In this document: positions 22,471 through 33,252 of the stretch, one piece after another
Numbering within the stretch: the stretch's first letter is position 1
Layout of the letters: every line of letters begins with the position of its first letter
From: a virus
IMG/VR virus record: IMGVR_UViG_3300025316_000016
Location: 1 to 64,000 of that record
Strand: one strand, 5' to 3'
DNA length: 64,000 bases
Notes under the pieces: model-generated
The model's input: the letters and a program-made list of their open reading frames with translations, nothing else
Told to the model about the DNA's origin: nothing
The model's database searches: none
Made by a program: the position numbers and the translations under genes

Positions 22471-25389
22471 TTATATGTTTCCTTTTAAAATATCGATTTC
22501 TTTTGACAAATCTTTAATGGCTTCGATCAGTAATCCAACCATGTTGCCGTAATCTACTGAATATATACCGTCAGCATTTTCAAACACCACTTCTGGTAAT
22601 ACCGCGAGTACTTCTTGTGCAATCACACCAGTATATAGCTTAGTTGAATCTTCCTTATCGTTTCTGGTAAAAGTAACACCTCTAATAGATTTGACCTTCT
22701 CTAATGAGTTAGGTATAACATTAACATTCTCTTTTAATCTAGCATCAGAATATGCTGTGATGTTGCCTGATGCTACGATAGTACCAGCAACGGCATTTGA
22801 TACACCTACACCAAGAGCATTCATCTGAAAGCTATTAGCTGTGTTTGTTGCATTAGCAGTACCTGCTGTCGTGGCAGTACCTGCTGTCGTGGCAGTACCT
22901 GCTGCTGCTGCTGTACCAGAGCTTATAGCCGAAGATACTTGGGCAGCAGTCTGATAACCTGTGGGATTTGTACTATTATAAGGAGTGAATCCTAATCCTG
23001 TAGTTACTTGCGAACTAGTTATAGTACCAGCATATGTACCGGTGATATTTGCTGCTGTACCAGAGCTGATAGCCGAAGATACTTGTGCAGCTGTTTGATA
23101 ACCAGTTGGGTTGGTGCTATTATAAGGAGTGAATCCTAATCCTGTAGTTACTTGCGAACTAGTTATAGTACCAGCATATGTACCACTAATATTTGCTGCT
23201 GTACCAGAGCTGATAGCCGAAGATACTTGGGCAGCAGTCTGATAACCTGTGGGATTTGTACTATTATAAGGAGTGAATCCTAATCCTGTAGTTACTTGTG
23301 AACTAGTTATAGTACCAGCATATGTTCCGGTGATATTAGTTGCAGTACCAGAAATATTGTGTGTATATGTTGCTGCTGTGTTAGCAAGTGCTCCATACAC
23401 AAACCCAGTAGTAGCAATCATTGTATTACTGGTAGTTAGTGCTGGTGTTACTGCTAATGGCACACCCGTCAATTGTGGTGATATTTTTGGTGCAGCAACA
23501 GAATACAAGCCATCAATGGCTAATTGTATAGTATTAGCTGTGCTTGATATTCCAGAGTTAATTGTATAACCAATGTTATTGGCATAATATGGATTGATTA
23601 CATATCCATCAACCTCGATCATTACAGTATCATTAACGGCAGCACCAGTTAATAGTGTTACTGATGTGTTACTTGTTTCTGTATAGTCAGAAGGATATTG
23701 TCGCACACCATCAACATAAACTCTTAATTGACTAGAACCAATAAGGTAAGATGGTGCTGTGAATAGTGTTTGTCCAGCAGTAGCTGTATAGTTCAGTCTT
23801 GATGAGTTGATTGTTGTTCCTGGTACTGCACCACTGCCACCACCCGTGCCACCAGCTGCCCAATAATAACTTCCAACACCACCAGTTGTCAACACATACC
23901 CAGCTGTTGTTCCTGCTGGTAGAATGTTAGTTAATGCACCACCAGCTGATTGTGCACCAGTACCACCATATGCTAATGGTAAAGCGTTTACCAGTGATAA
24001 TGCATTAAACGCTGGAGATGCAGTTGTTCTAATATCTTGTGCAGTATTGATAGTAATTGTATTACCAGAACCAACTGCTGTGACACCATTACCACTAGTT
24101 AGATTAACTATTCCTGCTGTTGGTGTAGCAGAACCGGTGGTGCCAACAAATGAGTTTGCCGAAGTATTTGCTCTTGCATATGCAGAAGTTGCATAAACGT
24201 TCAGTGTGCTTACATTAGAATTTAATGTGCTTATGCTATTATTTAATGCGATGGTTACTGATGAAGATGCTAATGTGTTAGATGTCATCAGTGGAGAATA
24301 TACCCCAGAATTCACATCCAGAACATCCCAATATGTGTTTATTTCATTCCATCTTATTGATGCGTTTGCACCAGAAATACCTCTACTAACATTAATATAC
24401 GCAGGAGTTGCTGTTGTCACACTAGAGTTTAATGTGAACGTATTTGCGTTATATACAGTTGCCCCGTTAATAACAAAATTACCACCAACAGACAATTGTT
24501 GATTTGTTATTATATTACCAAAGTATGCGGTGGCTGAATTTGCATCAACTAGTGACGATACTATTATTTTTGGTGCTGTTACAACAGTATTGGCTTGTAG
24601 TGTATTAGTATAACTAGTACCAGTAACACTTGATGTTGCTGTGTTTGTGCTGGTGTTAGCTTGTAATATGTTTGTAAAGCTAGTACCAGTAACACTTGAT
24701 GTTGCTGTGTTTGTGCTGGTGTTAGCTTGTAATACGTTGGTATAACTAGTACCAGTAACACTTGAGGTTGCAGTATTTGTGCTAGTGTTAGCTTGCAACA
24801 CGTTCGTGAAGCTGGTGCCTGAAACTGCTGATGTTACTGTATAGATGTTATCGTTTGCTCGTAGTGAATTAGTAAATGTTGTATTCACTACAGATAAGTC
24901 ATTATTTATTTGTGCATCGGAAAGTATCGATAGATTATTAGATGTTGTTCTAGCACCAACAACCACATTATTAGAAACATTAAGAGCATCACCAGAAGCC
25001 AATACTGACACAGTTCCATAATGGATAGTATTATTAGCAACGATAAGACCATTACCTGGACCATTAGCCAATAGTAATCCACCAATATTAGCAGTTCCGT
25101 ATGTAACTAGACTTAGTCCGGTATTGGCAAGATATGTTTGGCCACCTGTCCATAGGTTATAGGTAACGTTTGCAGAACCGGCAACTAATTGACCACCAAC
25201 AGTAGCACCATATGCAACAGAAAGTCCGGTACCAACACCGTTTAGGATAAGTATTCCAGAATCTTTGGTGTATGGCAATCCAGATGCACCACCACCCAAA
25301 TTATTAATTTCTTGTGCTAGTGCGTTTGTATTGACTACCCAATCACCAAACGTGTTGTTATATGTTAATTGACTTACTGTATTTGCCAT
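22471..25389 (-). CDS. Large repeat-rich tail fibre with S74 chaperone domain
   Basis: 972 residues. Residues 1-190 are a beta-rich N-terminal part (GDWVVNTNALAQEINNLGGG). About 190-270 hold 22-residue repeats (TSFTNVLQANTSTNTATSSV). About 540-600 resemble a fibre head module (FTAPSYLIGSSQLRVYVDGVRQYP). About 680-830 are three 48-residue units (ISGTYAGTITSSQVTTGLGF, then TPYNSTNPTGYQTAAQVSS). The last about 90 residues are an S74 chaperone (SDARLKENV, YTGVIAQEVLAVLPEVV, VDYGNMVGLLIEAIK). It forms a long trimeric fibre, with the S74 part expected to be cleaved after folding. Confidence 0.85.
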   Translation of the reverse strand: MANTVSQLTYNNTFGDWVVNTNALAQEINNLGGGASGLPYTKDSGILILNGVGTGLSVAYGATVGGQLVAGSANVTYNLWTGGQTYLANTGLSLVTYGTANIGGLLLANGPGNGLIVANNTIHYGTVSVLASGDALNVSNNVVVGARTTSNNLSILSDAQINNDLSVVNTTFTNSLRANDNIYTVTSAVSGTSFTNVLQANTSTNTATSSVTGTSYTNVLQANTSTNTATSSVTGTSFTNILQANTSTNTATSSVTGTSYTNTLQANTVVTAPKIIVSSLVDANSATAYFGNIITNQQLSVGGNFVINGATVYNANTFTLNSSVTTATPAYINVSRGISGANASIRWNEINTYWDVLDVNSGVYSPLMTSNTLASSSVTIALNNSISTLNSNVSTLNVYATSAYARANTSANSFVGTTGSATPTAGIVNLTSGNGVTAVGSGNTITINTAQDIRTTASPAFNALSLVNALPLAYGGTGAQSAGGALTNILPAGTTAGYVLTTGGVGSYYWAAGGTGGGSGAVPGTTINSSRLNYTATAGQTLFTAPSYLIGSSQLRVYVDGVRQYPSDYTETSNTSVTLLTGAAVNDTVMIEVDGYVINPYYANNIGYTINSGISSTANTIQLAIDGLYSVAAPKISPQLTGVPLAVTPALTTSNTMIATTGFVYGALANTAATYTHNISGTATNITGTYAGTITSSQVTTGLGFTPYNSTNPTGYQTAAQVSSAISSGTAANISGTYAGTITSSQVTTGLGFTPYNSTNPTGYQTAAQVSSAISSGTAANITGTYAGTITSSQVTTGLGFTPYNSTNPTGYQTAAQVSSAISSGTAAAAGTATTAGTATTAGTANATNTANSFQMNALGVGVSNAVAGTIVASGNITAYSDARLKENVNVIPNSLEKVKSIRGVTFTRNDKEDSTKLYTGVIAQEVLAVLPEVVFENADGIYSVDYGNMVGLLIEAIKDLSKEIDILKGNI
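22910..23341 (-). repeat. Three 144-bp tandem repeats in the large fibre gene
   Basis: Copies begin at 22,910, 23,054 and 23,198, each exactly 144 bp (48 codons), with only scattered third-position differences. A fourth partial copy starts near 23,342. High identity implies recent duplication or gene conversion. Confidence 0.85.
24614..24811 (-). repeat. Three 66-bp tandem repeats in the large fibre gene
   Basis: Periodic ctagtaccagtaacacttg at 24,614, 24,680 and 24,746, with a diverged fourth copy from 24,812. Each codes for a 22-residue fibre unit. Confidence 0.85.
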
Positions 25390-25392
25390 TTC

Positions 25393-25611
25393 CTAGACCT
25401 TGTTGATTAGTGCGACCATTAACTGCTTTATTTCGGACATATCACTTCGTATAATGTCGATTTCGTCTTTTAATGTATTTATCTCTTGTTTCTGTAGACT
25501 CAATAGCTTGACTTTATTATAGTATTCATTCTTATCATTGACGTCCGTGTTAATGATTGCCATTGAGTTTGTGTCTCGGACAAAGTTGGTTCCCGTAACT
25601 TTTACATACAT
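25393..25611 (-). CDS. Small coiled-coil protein between fibre genes
   Basis: 72 residues; the C-terminal 40 form a clear coiled coil (LLSLQKQEINTLKDEIDIIR). The N terminus VKVTGTNFVRD is beta-like. It lies between the 972-residue fibre and the 725-residue structural protein and overlaps the latter's stop by one base. A linker or assembly role is plausible, not shown. Confidence 0.65.
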   Translation of the reverse strand: MYVKVTGTNFVRDTNSMAIINTDVNDKNEYYNKVKLLSLQKQEINTLKDEIDIIRSDMSEIKQLMVALINKV

Positions 25612-27788
25612 TAGGTGAGTGTACCTGGTGGAAGTGCTAATGCTCTGATGTCAGATATTAGTGGGACTACAGTATTATCTGATGATGCCAACACTATTTT
25701 TATAGCAAATTGTATGAATGAATTATATGATTGTCCGTTGATGTTTGTATATGATATAGAATTATTTGCCATACCATTTAGTCCAGGAGCACATTCAAAT
25801 TCAATAAGATCTGATTTTGAAGAAGAATATGTGTTTGTAGTTCCTGTAATTTGTGTCATTAATTGCCAGCTACCAGAATCAAATGTGTTTGTATCATTTG
25901 AATTTAGTATTTTATAATACACATAAACACCTGTCCCTGATGGTTTATATGCAGTATAATAAACTCGTAGATCGCCAGAATCATTTCCTGGTGTCATTAC
26001 TACCTTTTTGGTTAGATATTTGGAGTATGAATTACCACCAGACTGACCAGTTTCACCTGAAGCAATGACAACTGCTTGTGTGGTGTTTGCTCCATATATT
26101 GAAATTGCGGGACTAGTCAAATAACCAGATCCAGGTGATATCACATTAATGGTAGAAATCGCGCCATTGCTAGTTAAGTTTGCGGTTAATACTGCTCTAT
26201 CAGTTCCAATATCTGGCATAGAAACATATACATTACATGTGCTATTGCTATAACCAATACCAGTATTTGCGATAGCAATTACGTTGTGAAGGATACCCAT
26301 GTTATTGATCATGTACCTTATGTTAAATAACGATATCCCATCATCCGAAATTATTGGACTAACATTAGGATCTTTAGATTCTAGTGTAGCCGAAAGTGAG
26401 AACGAATTATTAGAAGTTGATATCAATAATCTTTCGCCTAATCCATCATCTAAGTCTATGTTTGTTGGTGTTGGGCACCCAAACTTTCCTGGAATAATTG
26501 GGAAAGGCCCAATAGGAACATTTCCTGCTGCTAGTGTTGAATTGTATTGGTATCCAATTGAAGTTTGAGTTGGCGTGAAATCTGTTGTTGTTACATTATA
26601 TGCATCTGATCTCATGTTCTGAGTAAAATTACCCATTGTATTATTAACAACAGATGCGTCTATTTTGTGTTGTATGTCGTTTATGCCAAGCTTTCTAGCA
26701 GGAAGACCTTGAACCACATTGAAATCGATCAATGGTGTTTTAGTAATATCGAAAACGCACTGAGTTATTACAAACATCAAGTCCTTTGATTGTTCTGCTG
26801 TCCATGTTATAGCATTTTGAGATTCGAACAAAGATCCAACATAAGGTGCTGCACCAATTTTAGTTATACTAGCTGGTGGCGTTACTGATGGTAATGGCGA
26901 TACCGTTGAAGGTATGGCGATAGAGTTTTGCTCGGCCATGTATACTGTATACAAAGGAGAGTTTGCTTTCAGTAAGAACGCATACAACACACCAGACTGT
27001 ACATATACAGGAGCACTAAACATGAATTCTGTATATGTTGTTGAATCCAGATAATGTGGATTTGATGTGGGTTGATTTATTTGATTTGCTTGTAATGTAA
27101 CTGTAGAATAATCTAAAGTTGCCCCACTAGGAATTCCATTTAGTGTCGGTACAATAGAAAGAGTTACTGGAATCTGTCCCACTGGTTTTGTGCAGAAGAA
27201 TATTTTTACCGATTTTAAGAATACGCCATTTGGATAATTCTCTGGATCGATGATAAATGATTGTGCTATTGGATCATATGGTGAGTATGTTGTTATGGTA
27301 CTCACCACTGTCTGTGGTGCTGACGCTACAGATGTAAATGTTGTTGAACTTGAATCGGTAGATGGTGAAAAGTTTGCTTGTGTAGACTGTGCAGACAAAC
27401 CAGAAGCAGTAAATGTAGCTTCTGCATAGCATGTTGCTGTCTTTTGGTCTGTAGTCACAGTTCTATTATCTACTCGGAATACTCTTGAACCAGTCTGAAA
27501 TATTGCTGGTGGCACGTTAAATATTCCGTGAAAATTACCAGCCTCATCAGTTGATAGACCTGGCAAACCAGCACCAGATTTAACTGCCTCTGCAAGAGTT
27601 GCAATATTTCCTATGATATTGTATGTTGATCCAACCATACCAAGAGTCGTATTATAACCAAGAGATACATTGACAGGAGCATCTAGATATGCAATTTTAT
27701 TCACACCATCGTAATTACTTATGGTTGCAGTATAATCGGATATACTAGCTATAGTTTGTGTTTGTCCCGATGCATAATTGTATGGCAT
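25611..27788 (-). CDS. Baseplate/fibre structural protein (cyanophage gp10-like)
   Basis: 725 residues. The middle carries a pattern common to large structural proteins of T4-like cyanophages: YDPIAQSFIIDPENYPNG, VKIFFCTKP, IPVTLSIVPTLNGIPSG (around residues 175-220). Regions about 500-590 have beta/Gly-rich ISPGSGYLTSPAISI-type repeats, and the end (SDIRALALPPG) is conserved in appearance. In cyanophages this family is annotated as gp10-like or simply virion structural protein. It probably links baseplate to proximal fibres. Confidence 0.7.
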   Translation of the reverse strand: MPYNYASGQTQTIASISDYTATISNYDGVNKIAYLDAPVNVSLGYNTTLGMVGSTYNIIGNIATLAEAVKSGAGLPGLSTDEAGNFHGIFNVPPAIFQTGSRVFRVDNRTVTTDQKTATCYAEATFTASGLSAQSTQANFSPSTDSSSTTFTSVASAPQTVVSTITTYSPYDPIAQSFIIDPENYPNGVFLKSVKIFFCTKPVGQIPVTLSIVPTLNGIPSGATLDYSTVTLQANQINQPTSNPHYLDSTTYTEFMFSAPVYVQSGVLYAFLLKANSPLYTVYMAEQNSIAIPSTVSPLPSVTPPASITKIGAAPYVGSLFESQNAITWTAEQSKDLMFVITQCVFDITKTPLIDFNVVQGLPARKLGINDIQHKIDASVVNNTMGNFTQNMRSDAYNVTTTDFTPTQTSIGYQYNSTLAAGNVPIGPFPIIPGKFGCPTPTNIDLDDGLGERLLISTSNNSFSLSATLESKDPNVSPIISDDGISLFNIRYMINNMGILHNVIAIANTGIGYSNSTCNVYVSMPDIGTDRAVLTANLTSNGAISTINVISPGSGYLTSPAISIYGANTTQAVVIASGETGQSGGNSYSKYLTKKVVMTPGNDSGDLRVYYTAYKPSGTGVYVYYKILNSNDTNTFDSGSWQLMTQITGTTNTYSSSKSDLIEFECAPGLNGMANNSISYTNINGQSYNSFIQFAIKIVLASSDNTVVPLISDIRALALPPGTLT

Positions 27789-27800
27789 ATATTATCCTGA

Positions 27801-30800
27801 TTATTTGTTTTCTTTTTGGAATAGTGTACTGATAGAATACAGTACCGAGAATAATACCCACATACCATAACCAACCAATATTCCTGGTTTCTTATTATTT
27901 ATCAACAGATTTGCCACCTTACAAACAGGAAACCCAACAGCCATTATAAATTTACCTAGCTTGTTGTCCTTTTCTATAGCACCCATTTTATAAGCCATAT
28001 GTTCAGCCCAAGGGGTAGCTATTCTCTGAGTCCATCTAGTCACCATTTCTTGCTGGGTAGATTTTCTACGCTCATCGTCCTTTATCCAAAACATGATATC
28101 TGGACCACTACCATTCATCCAATCAACAACAATGGATGCCCAACGAATATATCCTTCATATACTTTAGGGTTATTCTCGAACACCATTTTACCAAATGCT
28201 GCATCGGCATCATATATTCTTTTGTCTAGCAAACCTAGTTCGAACAGTTTAGTACAGATAATGGTACCACCGCCACCGCCACCACCGCCCCATGAAGCTA
28301 CGGGTGGAGCTGGAGCAACATATGTTGCTGTATTTAGTGTGTACTGGTATACATATTTAGATGTTACGTTAATTTCAGCACCATTGTAATAACCATTAAT
28401 AGATGAACTATTTTGGTCTAATGCGATTGCTCTAACACCAGTAAACCAAGCACCACCCAAAGGCATGACTAATTCTACGGCACCAGCAATATTGTTGTTA
28501 TTGTACGTAATCCCTGGTGGGTTTGTTGATGAGAATATCATATTACTACTTGGATCTTTTATTGTCAGAGCAAATCCGGCAGGACCACCGGTATTTGTTG
28601 CTGTCCAACTAATAGTATGGTCTCCTGCTGCCACATATATTACAGGGTATATTGGTGATGTGAATGATGAACCACTGTTATTGTTGATTATTTGCGTGCC
28701 ATTTAAATATACTATAGCAGAATTATCAACAGCATTACCAAATGTATAATTACCAGCTACAGGGAAGTTTACTGTGAATGATGCTGAATATGTTGCTGAT
28801 TGATTAAGGTCGCCCCAAACACCATATTGGTTTAAGAATGAACACCAGTCATTGGGGTCTTGTACTTGATAAATGCTACCAGTAGTTCCTGCACCATTTA
28901 ACGTATATGTTCCACCAACAGCGGTAACTTGTCCACCGGTATGTATAGGAGAAACACCAACAGTAAGAGATCCACTAGCAGTAGTGCCGCTGTATGAACC
29001 ACTGGCGTCATATTGGCCATTCTGTATTGACGTTGATGTTGAATATGTTGGAGAACCTAGTACAGTAGAAACATACAACCTAACATTTGTAGTTCCTGGA
29101 TAGTTATACACCCCTTCTACTCTAGCAATAGGTTTAAAATTTGGAGATACATATGTACCAACAATATCACCAGCACTAAATTCTCCAGTACCAACAACAT
29201 TAGCTAACTCAATTGTCTCGCAAGATGATATGTATCTATCAATATTAGTACCATCAAACCAAGTTGATATTGGTGTATTGATAAGGAGACCACTAACATT
29301 TAATCCTATTTGTTGAGGTCTAATGTATGGTAGAATTGAAATATTAGTCAAGTATCCATTGTTCACATTTAGCGATGTTGATGCTGGTATTGAATTGGAT
29401 ATGTTACTCAGCACACTTGAATATGTTGAAGTTGTTGTTGTTGTTGCGGTATACCCAACTTGGCCACCAAATATACCGTTAAACGCGCCGTGATTAGTAA
29501 CACTATTAGATGCTGTTGAAGTTGTTGAGCTTGTTGTGCCAGGAATAATTGCAAAATCTCCAGCATTTATCACGTTAACGCCATTAGTTTGTTGACTAAC
29601 TTGCATTCCTGGATTTGCTGATAGTATTGCTGGGTTTTGTGTAGTGTCTACCCAGTTATCCATAGGAGGATACAGTTCTGCTGTTCCTTGATATATGGTA
29701 ACTGCGAATGGATTTAAACTTACAGTACTTGACGCAAGTTGCTGAACTATAATGTTATTTGCAGTATATGGTAGCGTGTATATATTAGAATGAGTTCCCT
29801 TGATACTATTAATAGCAAATGTGTTGGTTCCTGTTACTGTACCAAGACTTGCTAATACGATAGGGTTTTGCAACTGAAAGTTATCAACAAGAGTTATTGG
29901 TGATAATTTCTGAGTTCTTATGTTGATGTTACTAGTAAAGTCCATATTTCCGGTATCAGCCGTTGAATATGACGAGAAATCATCAACCAGTATACCATTC
30001 TTAAATCTATTGAATCCATTAGCATCGGGTATTTGTAATGAATGTGCATTTTGTTCCAACACACTTAATGCAGTATAATACTCCAGATTATTAACCCTTG
30101 ATTGTAAATCTGTGATATCCGACTTTGCCCATCTGTTATGTGGAATAGTATTGATAGACAAATTTGAACGTGTTCCGGATGGATTTTCTCCAGGAATATA
30201 TGCTGTATATGGTTCGAGTTCCAATTTAGCAAGAACTAATGCTCCTACTGGTTCCGATGGGAATATAGGATTTGTTGAAGGTGTTCCTTCAATTATTTGG
30301 AAACTCTTATCCTTGCTCAATATCAATATATCTTTTCTTGCTAAGTAATATGAATATGTGCTTTGGAATTGTGATAAATCTGTTGGTAACAGAACCCCAC
30401 CATCAGATGCGGTAGATAGCGCATACTCAAATGTTCCATTGCTTTGTGCAGATGCTCTTACCGGTCTAAAATCTAAAGAGTCTGCCAAGCTATACACTTT
30501 ACCACTTTTAGCAGTATATGATGGTATATTATTGTATTGTTCTGGATTTGATGAGATACCACCATTGGTAGATGTATATGATAATACACTAAAATAACCA
30601 TCACCAGCACCACCACCTGTATGGGCATATCTGTCAAACACAACTACTAGAATTCCTCTAGCTGTAGCGGCACCTGGCATCAAAGATATACTAGCGTGGT
30701 CATAAAATGAATCTCTTTGACCGTTGTCCAATAAGTATTGTGCAGTAACATCAAAAGCTTTCGATGTCAGCATGTCTAATGTTGGTAGTGTTGTTGGTGA

Positions 30801-33158
30801 TCCAGTATCAATTATTTTTGATATTGATTTTATATCTGAAACATATAAAGAGATTTTAGCTGCGTGAGCACCAACCGCTGTGATTTGTACTTGTCCGTTT
30901 GTTAAATCTACATTTGAAGTAGCGACAACAGTATTTGAAGTGCTTAATGCAGCACTATTTCCTATGACTAGATTTTTCGCTTTCAATACACCGTTAGTAC
31001 CATCGGCACTAGTAACATTTACAGTAGATATAATGTTTACCGTTTTACCAGCATATCCAGCAGCAGTTATTGTTAGCTGTGTATTATTTTGAGTTACTGA
31101 AACAACAGCTGTACCGACATCAATATTCAATATTTGGTTAGTTGATGTGTCGATAAGTGTATAGTATGGTTTTATGTTGCCAGATGTTAATGTGCCAGAC
31201 CCAATGAACGTTAGTGGTGTTCCTGTAGGTATAGTAATTGGACCAAGTACACCCGCACCAGAAAACGTTTTATTTCTCCAATTCTTAGTTGAAGTATATG
31301 ATGATCCAGAAATCCCTGATACATATGGATTACCTATAGTAAACAACATTTCAGGATTTTGTGTACTTTCTAAAATAGCATTACCTGTTACAATACCCGA
31401 AGTCTTTCCGAATGCTGTATTGATATTTGAATTTGCTGTTAGTACATATGATCCACCACCGACTGTTTGAACAACAGATTCAGCATTGGTGGAGTTCATG
31501 AACAAAGTAAATATTGATGTTGAATCTGGAGTAATTGTAAATGGTGAATTAACAACTACAGTTTTCACACCACCAATAACGGTATATGAGTTTACTGTGC
31601 GGATGTCACCACTAGAACCACCAACACCACTAGTCAATGACAATTGCATGTTGTAGTATGCATTATTGGCAGTTGAGAATAGTGAACTTGAATCGTTTAT
31701 TATGAATGTTGTATTAGATGTTGCTGATGAAACGCTACCAACTAGATTATTTCTAGAAATGCCACCAGTCAAGTATGCTTTATAAACATACTGCAATGGT
31801 GATGCACTACCAGCATCATATACATATTGTAGGTTTCTTATGTTAGTAGTTCCTATCAGTGTTGATGCATATGTATTTGCAGATGAACTAACAATGCTTG
31901 CTGAAGGTACGCAATGAACATCAACTCTAGGTTGTGTTGTTGTGTCGAAGAAACCATTGATAGTATCAACATAGAAATAGTTACCATATGATATTGATAC
32001 ATCATTTGTTTGTATTGTTGAAGTAGATCTAGATCTGTCTGATGTCAATATAAGATTAGATTGATTTTCTATTCTATATCCATGAACATATGCAACCCCT
32101 TTGCCAATATTCAAATCGTATTTATCAGCATCACCCAAAGAATTTGGTGCTGGTGTAAACTTAAATTGGTTTACAATATAGTCGCCATTCGTTTCAAAGT
32201 CTCTCTTTGAAAAGTAATCATCTATCGCAGAATACACGGTTTGGTCTGTTTGCTTAACTACAGAACCTTTTACTATTCGAACTAATTCTATGAATTGGTC
32301 ATCATCACCGGTGGTAAGTTGTCTGTTTTCTAGTGCCAATGATATCTTGTATCTATCAGCACCTGGTGCTTGGAAGTTAGATGCACCAATAGCGGGATCT
32401 AACAAAGATATGTCGGTGGAACTATTAACAATAGATTCAGTTATGTTTAAACCAACTCTCATTGATGGTATTGAATCATACGCATCAAGAACAATCGTTT
32501 GTGGTAAAACATTAACGAAGTTACCTACATTATAACTAGTATTAACACCAGCTTTCTGAATATCAGTATAACCATTAATAACATAATACACACCAGCAGA
32601 GATAGATGCGACCGAAGATGTACCAACAGAAGTAGTGTATTTGGTTAACACACTATTAATAGTTGCTGGCGGAGAACCTATAGTTGTGCCAATGACTTTA
32701 CCACCAACATATACAGACATACCATCATAAAAGTGCTGACCAGATTGGTATGAAATTACTAATGTTGGTAATAGTCCAGTCACCTTTCCAGTAGTTGCAT
32801 CGATGGAAGATGAACCATAGTTTTGATTAGCTACTAGTATCGTGGCAATTATAACACCAAACTCATCAGAAACTAACTGACCAGCTAACCCATCAATATT
32901 GATGTTTGTTCCAGCATATGTACTATTTAAAATAACATAATTACAATTAAGATTAGTAGTTACTTTACCACCAGATATGGGCGTGTTTTGGGAATATATT
33001 GCAGAAGCAAATTGTGTAATTTGGTTTTGAATAATAGTCTGAGACTGTGTTAATTCCCTTGCTTGAACCGAATATCCTGGTTGGAAAAGGATTCGGTGGT
33101 AGTTATCAGATGGATTAAAGTCATCAAAATATGGATAGTTATTAAAGTTCAATGCCAT
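27801..33158 (-). CDS. Giant DUF4815-type virion structural protein
   Basis: 1785 residues, the longest gene in the window. The N terminus (YFDDFNPSDNYHRILFQPGY, then VQARELTQSQTIIQNQI) is the DUF4815 signature of T4-like aquatic phages. Residues about 1490-1600 look like a PA14/carbohydrate-binding-like sandwich (VNFPVAGNYTFGNAVDN, IVYLNGTQI). A Gly-octet linker (SWGGGGGGGGT) precedes a helical C-terminal region: LFELGLLDKRIYDADAAFGK, then WASIVVDWMNG, ending in a hydrophobic tail (ILVGYGMWVLFSVLYSIS). It is a late baseplate-to-fibre component, probably touching the host surface. Ligand unknown. Confidence 0.8.
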   Translation of the reverse strand: MALNFNNYPYFDDFNPSDNYHRILFQPGYSVQARELTQSQTIIQNQITQFASAIYSQNTPISGGKVTTNLNCNYVILNSTYAGTNINIDGLAGQLVSDEFGVIIATILVANQNYGSSSIDATTGKVTGLLPTLVISYQSGQHFYDGMSVYVGGKVIGTTIGSPPATINSVLTKYTTSVGTSSVASISAGVYYVINGYTDIQKAGVNTSYNVGNFVNVLPQTIVLDAYDSIPSMRVGLNITESIVNSSTDISLLDPAIGASNFQAPGADRYKISLALENRQLTTGDDDQFIELVRIVKGSVVKQTDQTVYSAIDDYFSKRDFETNGDYIVNQFKFTPAPNSLGDADKYDLNIGKGVAYVHGYRIENQSNLILTSDRSRSTSTIQTNDVSISYGNYFYVDTINGFFDTTTQPRVDVHCVPSASIVSSSANTYASTLIGTTNIRNLQYVYDAGSASPLQYVYKAYLTGGISRNNLVGSVSSATSNTTFIINDSSSLFSTANNAYYNMQLSLTSGVGGSSGDIRTVNSYTVIGGVKTVVVNSPFTITPDSTSIFTLFMNSTNAESVVQTVGGGSYVLTANSNINTAFGKTSGIVTGNAILESTQNPEMLFTIGNPYVSGISGSSYTSTKNWRNKTFSGAGVLGPITIPTGTPLTFIGSGTLTSGNIKPYYTLIDTSTNQILNIDVGTAVVSVTQNNTQLTITAAGYAGKTVNIISTVNVTSADGTNGVLKAKNLVIGNSAALSTSNTVVATSNVDLTNGQVQITAVGAHAAKISLYVSDIKSISKIIDTGSPTTLPTLDMLTSKAFDVTAQYLLDNGQRDSFYDHASISLMPGAATARGILVVVFDRYAHTGGGAGDGYFSVLSYTSTNGGISSNPEQYNNIPSYTAKSGKVYSLADSLDFRPVRASAQSNGTFEYALSTASDGGVLLPTDLSQFQSTYSYYLARKDILILSKDKSFQIIEGTPSTNPIFPSEPVGALVLAKLELEPYTAYIPGENPSGTRSNLSINTIPHNRWAKSDITDLQSRVNNLEYYTALSVLEQNAHSLQIPDANGFNRFKNGILVDDFSSYSTADTGNMDFTSNINIRTQKLSPITLVDNFQLQNPIVLASLGTVTGTNTFAINSIKGTHSNIYTLPYTANNIIVQQLASSTVSLNPFAVTIYQGTAELYPPMDNWVDTTQNPAILSANPGMQVSQQTNGVNVINAGDFAIIPGTTSSTTSTASNSVTNHGAFNGIFGGQVGYTATTTTTSTYSSVLSNISNSIPASTSLNVNNGYLTNISILPYIRPQQIGLNVSGLLINTPISTWFDGTNIDRYISSCETIELANVVGTGEFSAGDIVGTYVSPNFKPIARVEGVYNYPGTTNVRLYVSTVLGSPTYSTSTSIQNGQYDASGSYSGTTASGSLTVGVSPIHTGGQVTAVGGTYTLNGAGTTGSIYQVQDPNDWCSFLNQYGVWGDLNQSATYSASFTVNFPVAGNYTFGNAVDNSAIVYLNGTQIINNNSGSSFTSPIYPVIYVAAGDHTISWTATNTGGPAGFALTIKDPSSNMIFSSTNPPGITYNNNNIAGAVELVMPLGGAWFTGVRAIALDQNSSSINGYYNGAEINVTSKYVYQYTLNTATYVAPAPPVASWGGGGGGGGTIICTKLFELGLLDKRIYDADAAFGKMVFENNPKVYEGYIRWASIVVDWMNGSGPDIMFWIKDDERRKSTQQEMVTRWTQRIATPWAEHMAYKMGAIEKDNKLGKFIMAVGFPVCKVANLLINNKKPGILVGYGMWVLFSVLYSISTLFQKENK

Positions 33159-33234
33159 TATAGTTATACCTTTTTAAGTCTTTGTTGTCATCTACCCAAT
33201 TAAAATTCCGAGAATAGACCGCTATGTTTTATAT

Positions 33235-33242
33235 TATTTATA
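33235..33242 (-). promoter_or_regulatory. T4-type late promoter upstream of the DUF4815 gene
   Basis: Exact minus-strand TATAAATA in the 94-base gap after gp8, about 77 bases before the start at 33,158. The remainder of the gap holds nothing else I can support. Confidence 0.75.
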
Positions 33243-33252
33243 TCACCGAAAT

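Noticed and set aside
22861-23345. CRISPR array
   Set aside because: The 144-bp repeats are contiguous, in frame and without spacers; they code for fibre repeat units.
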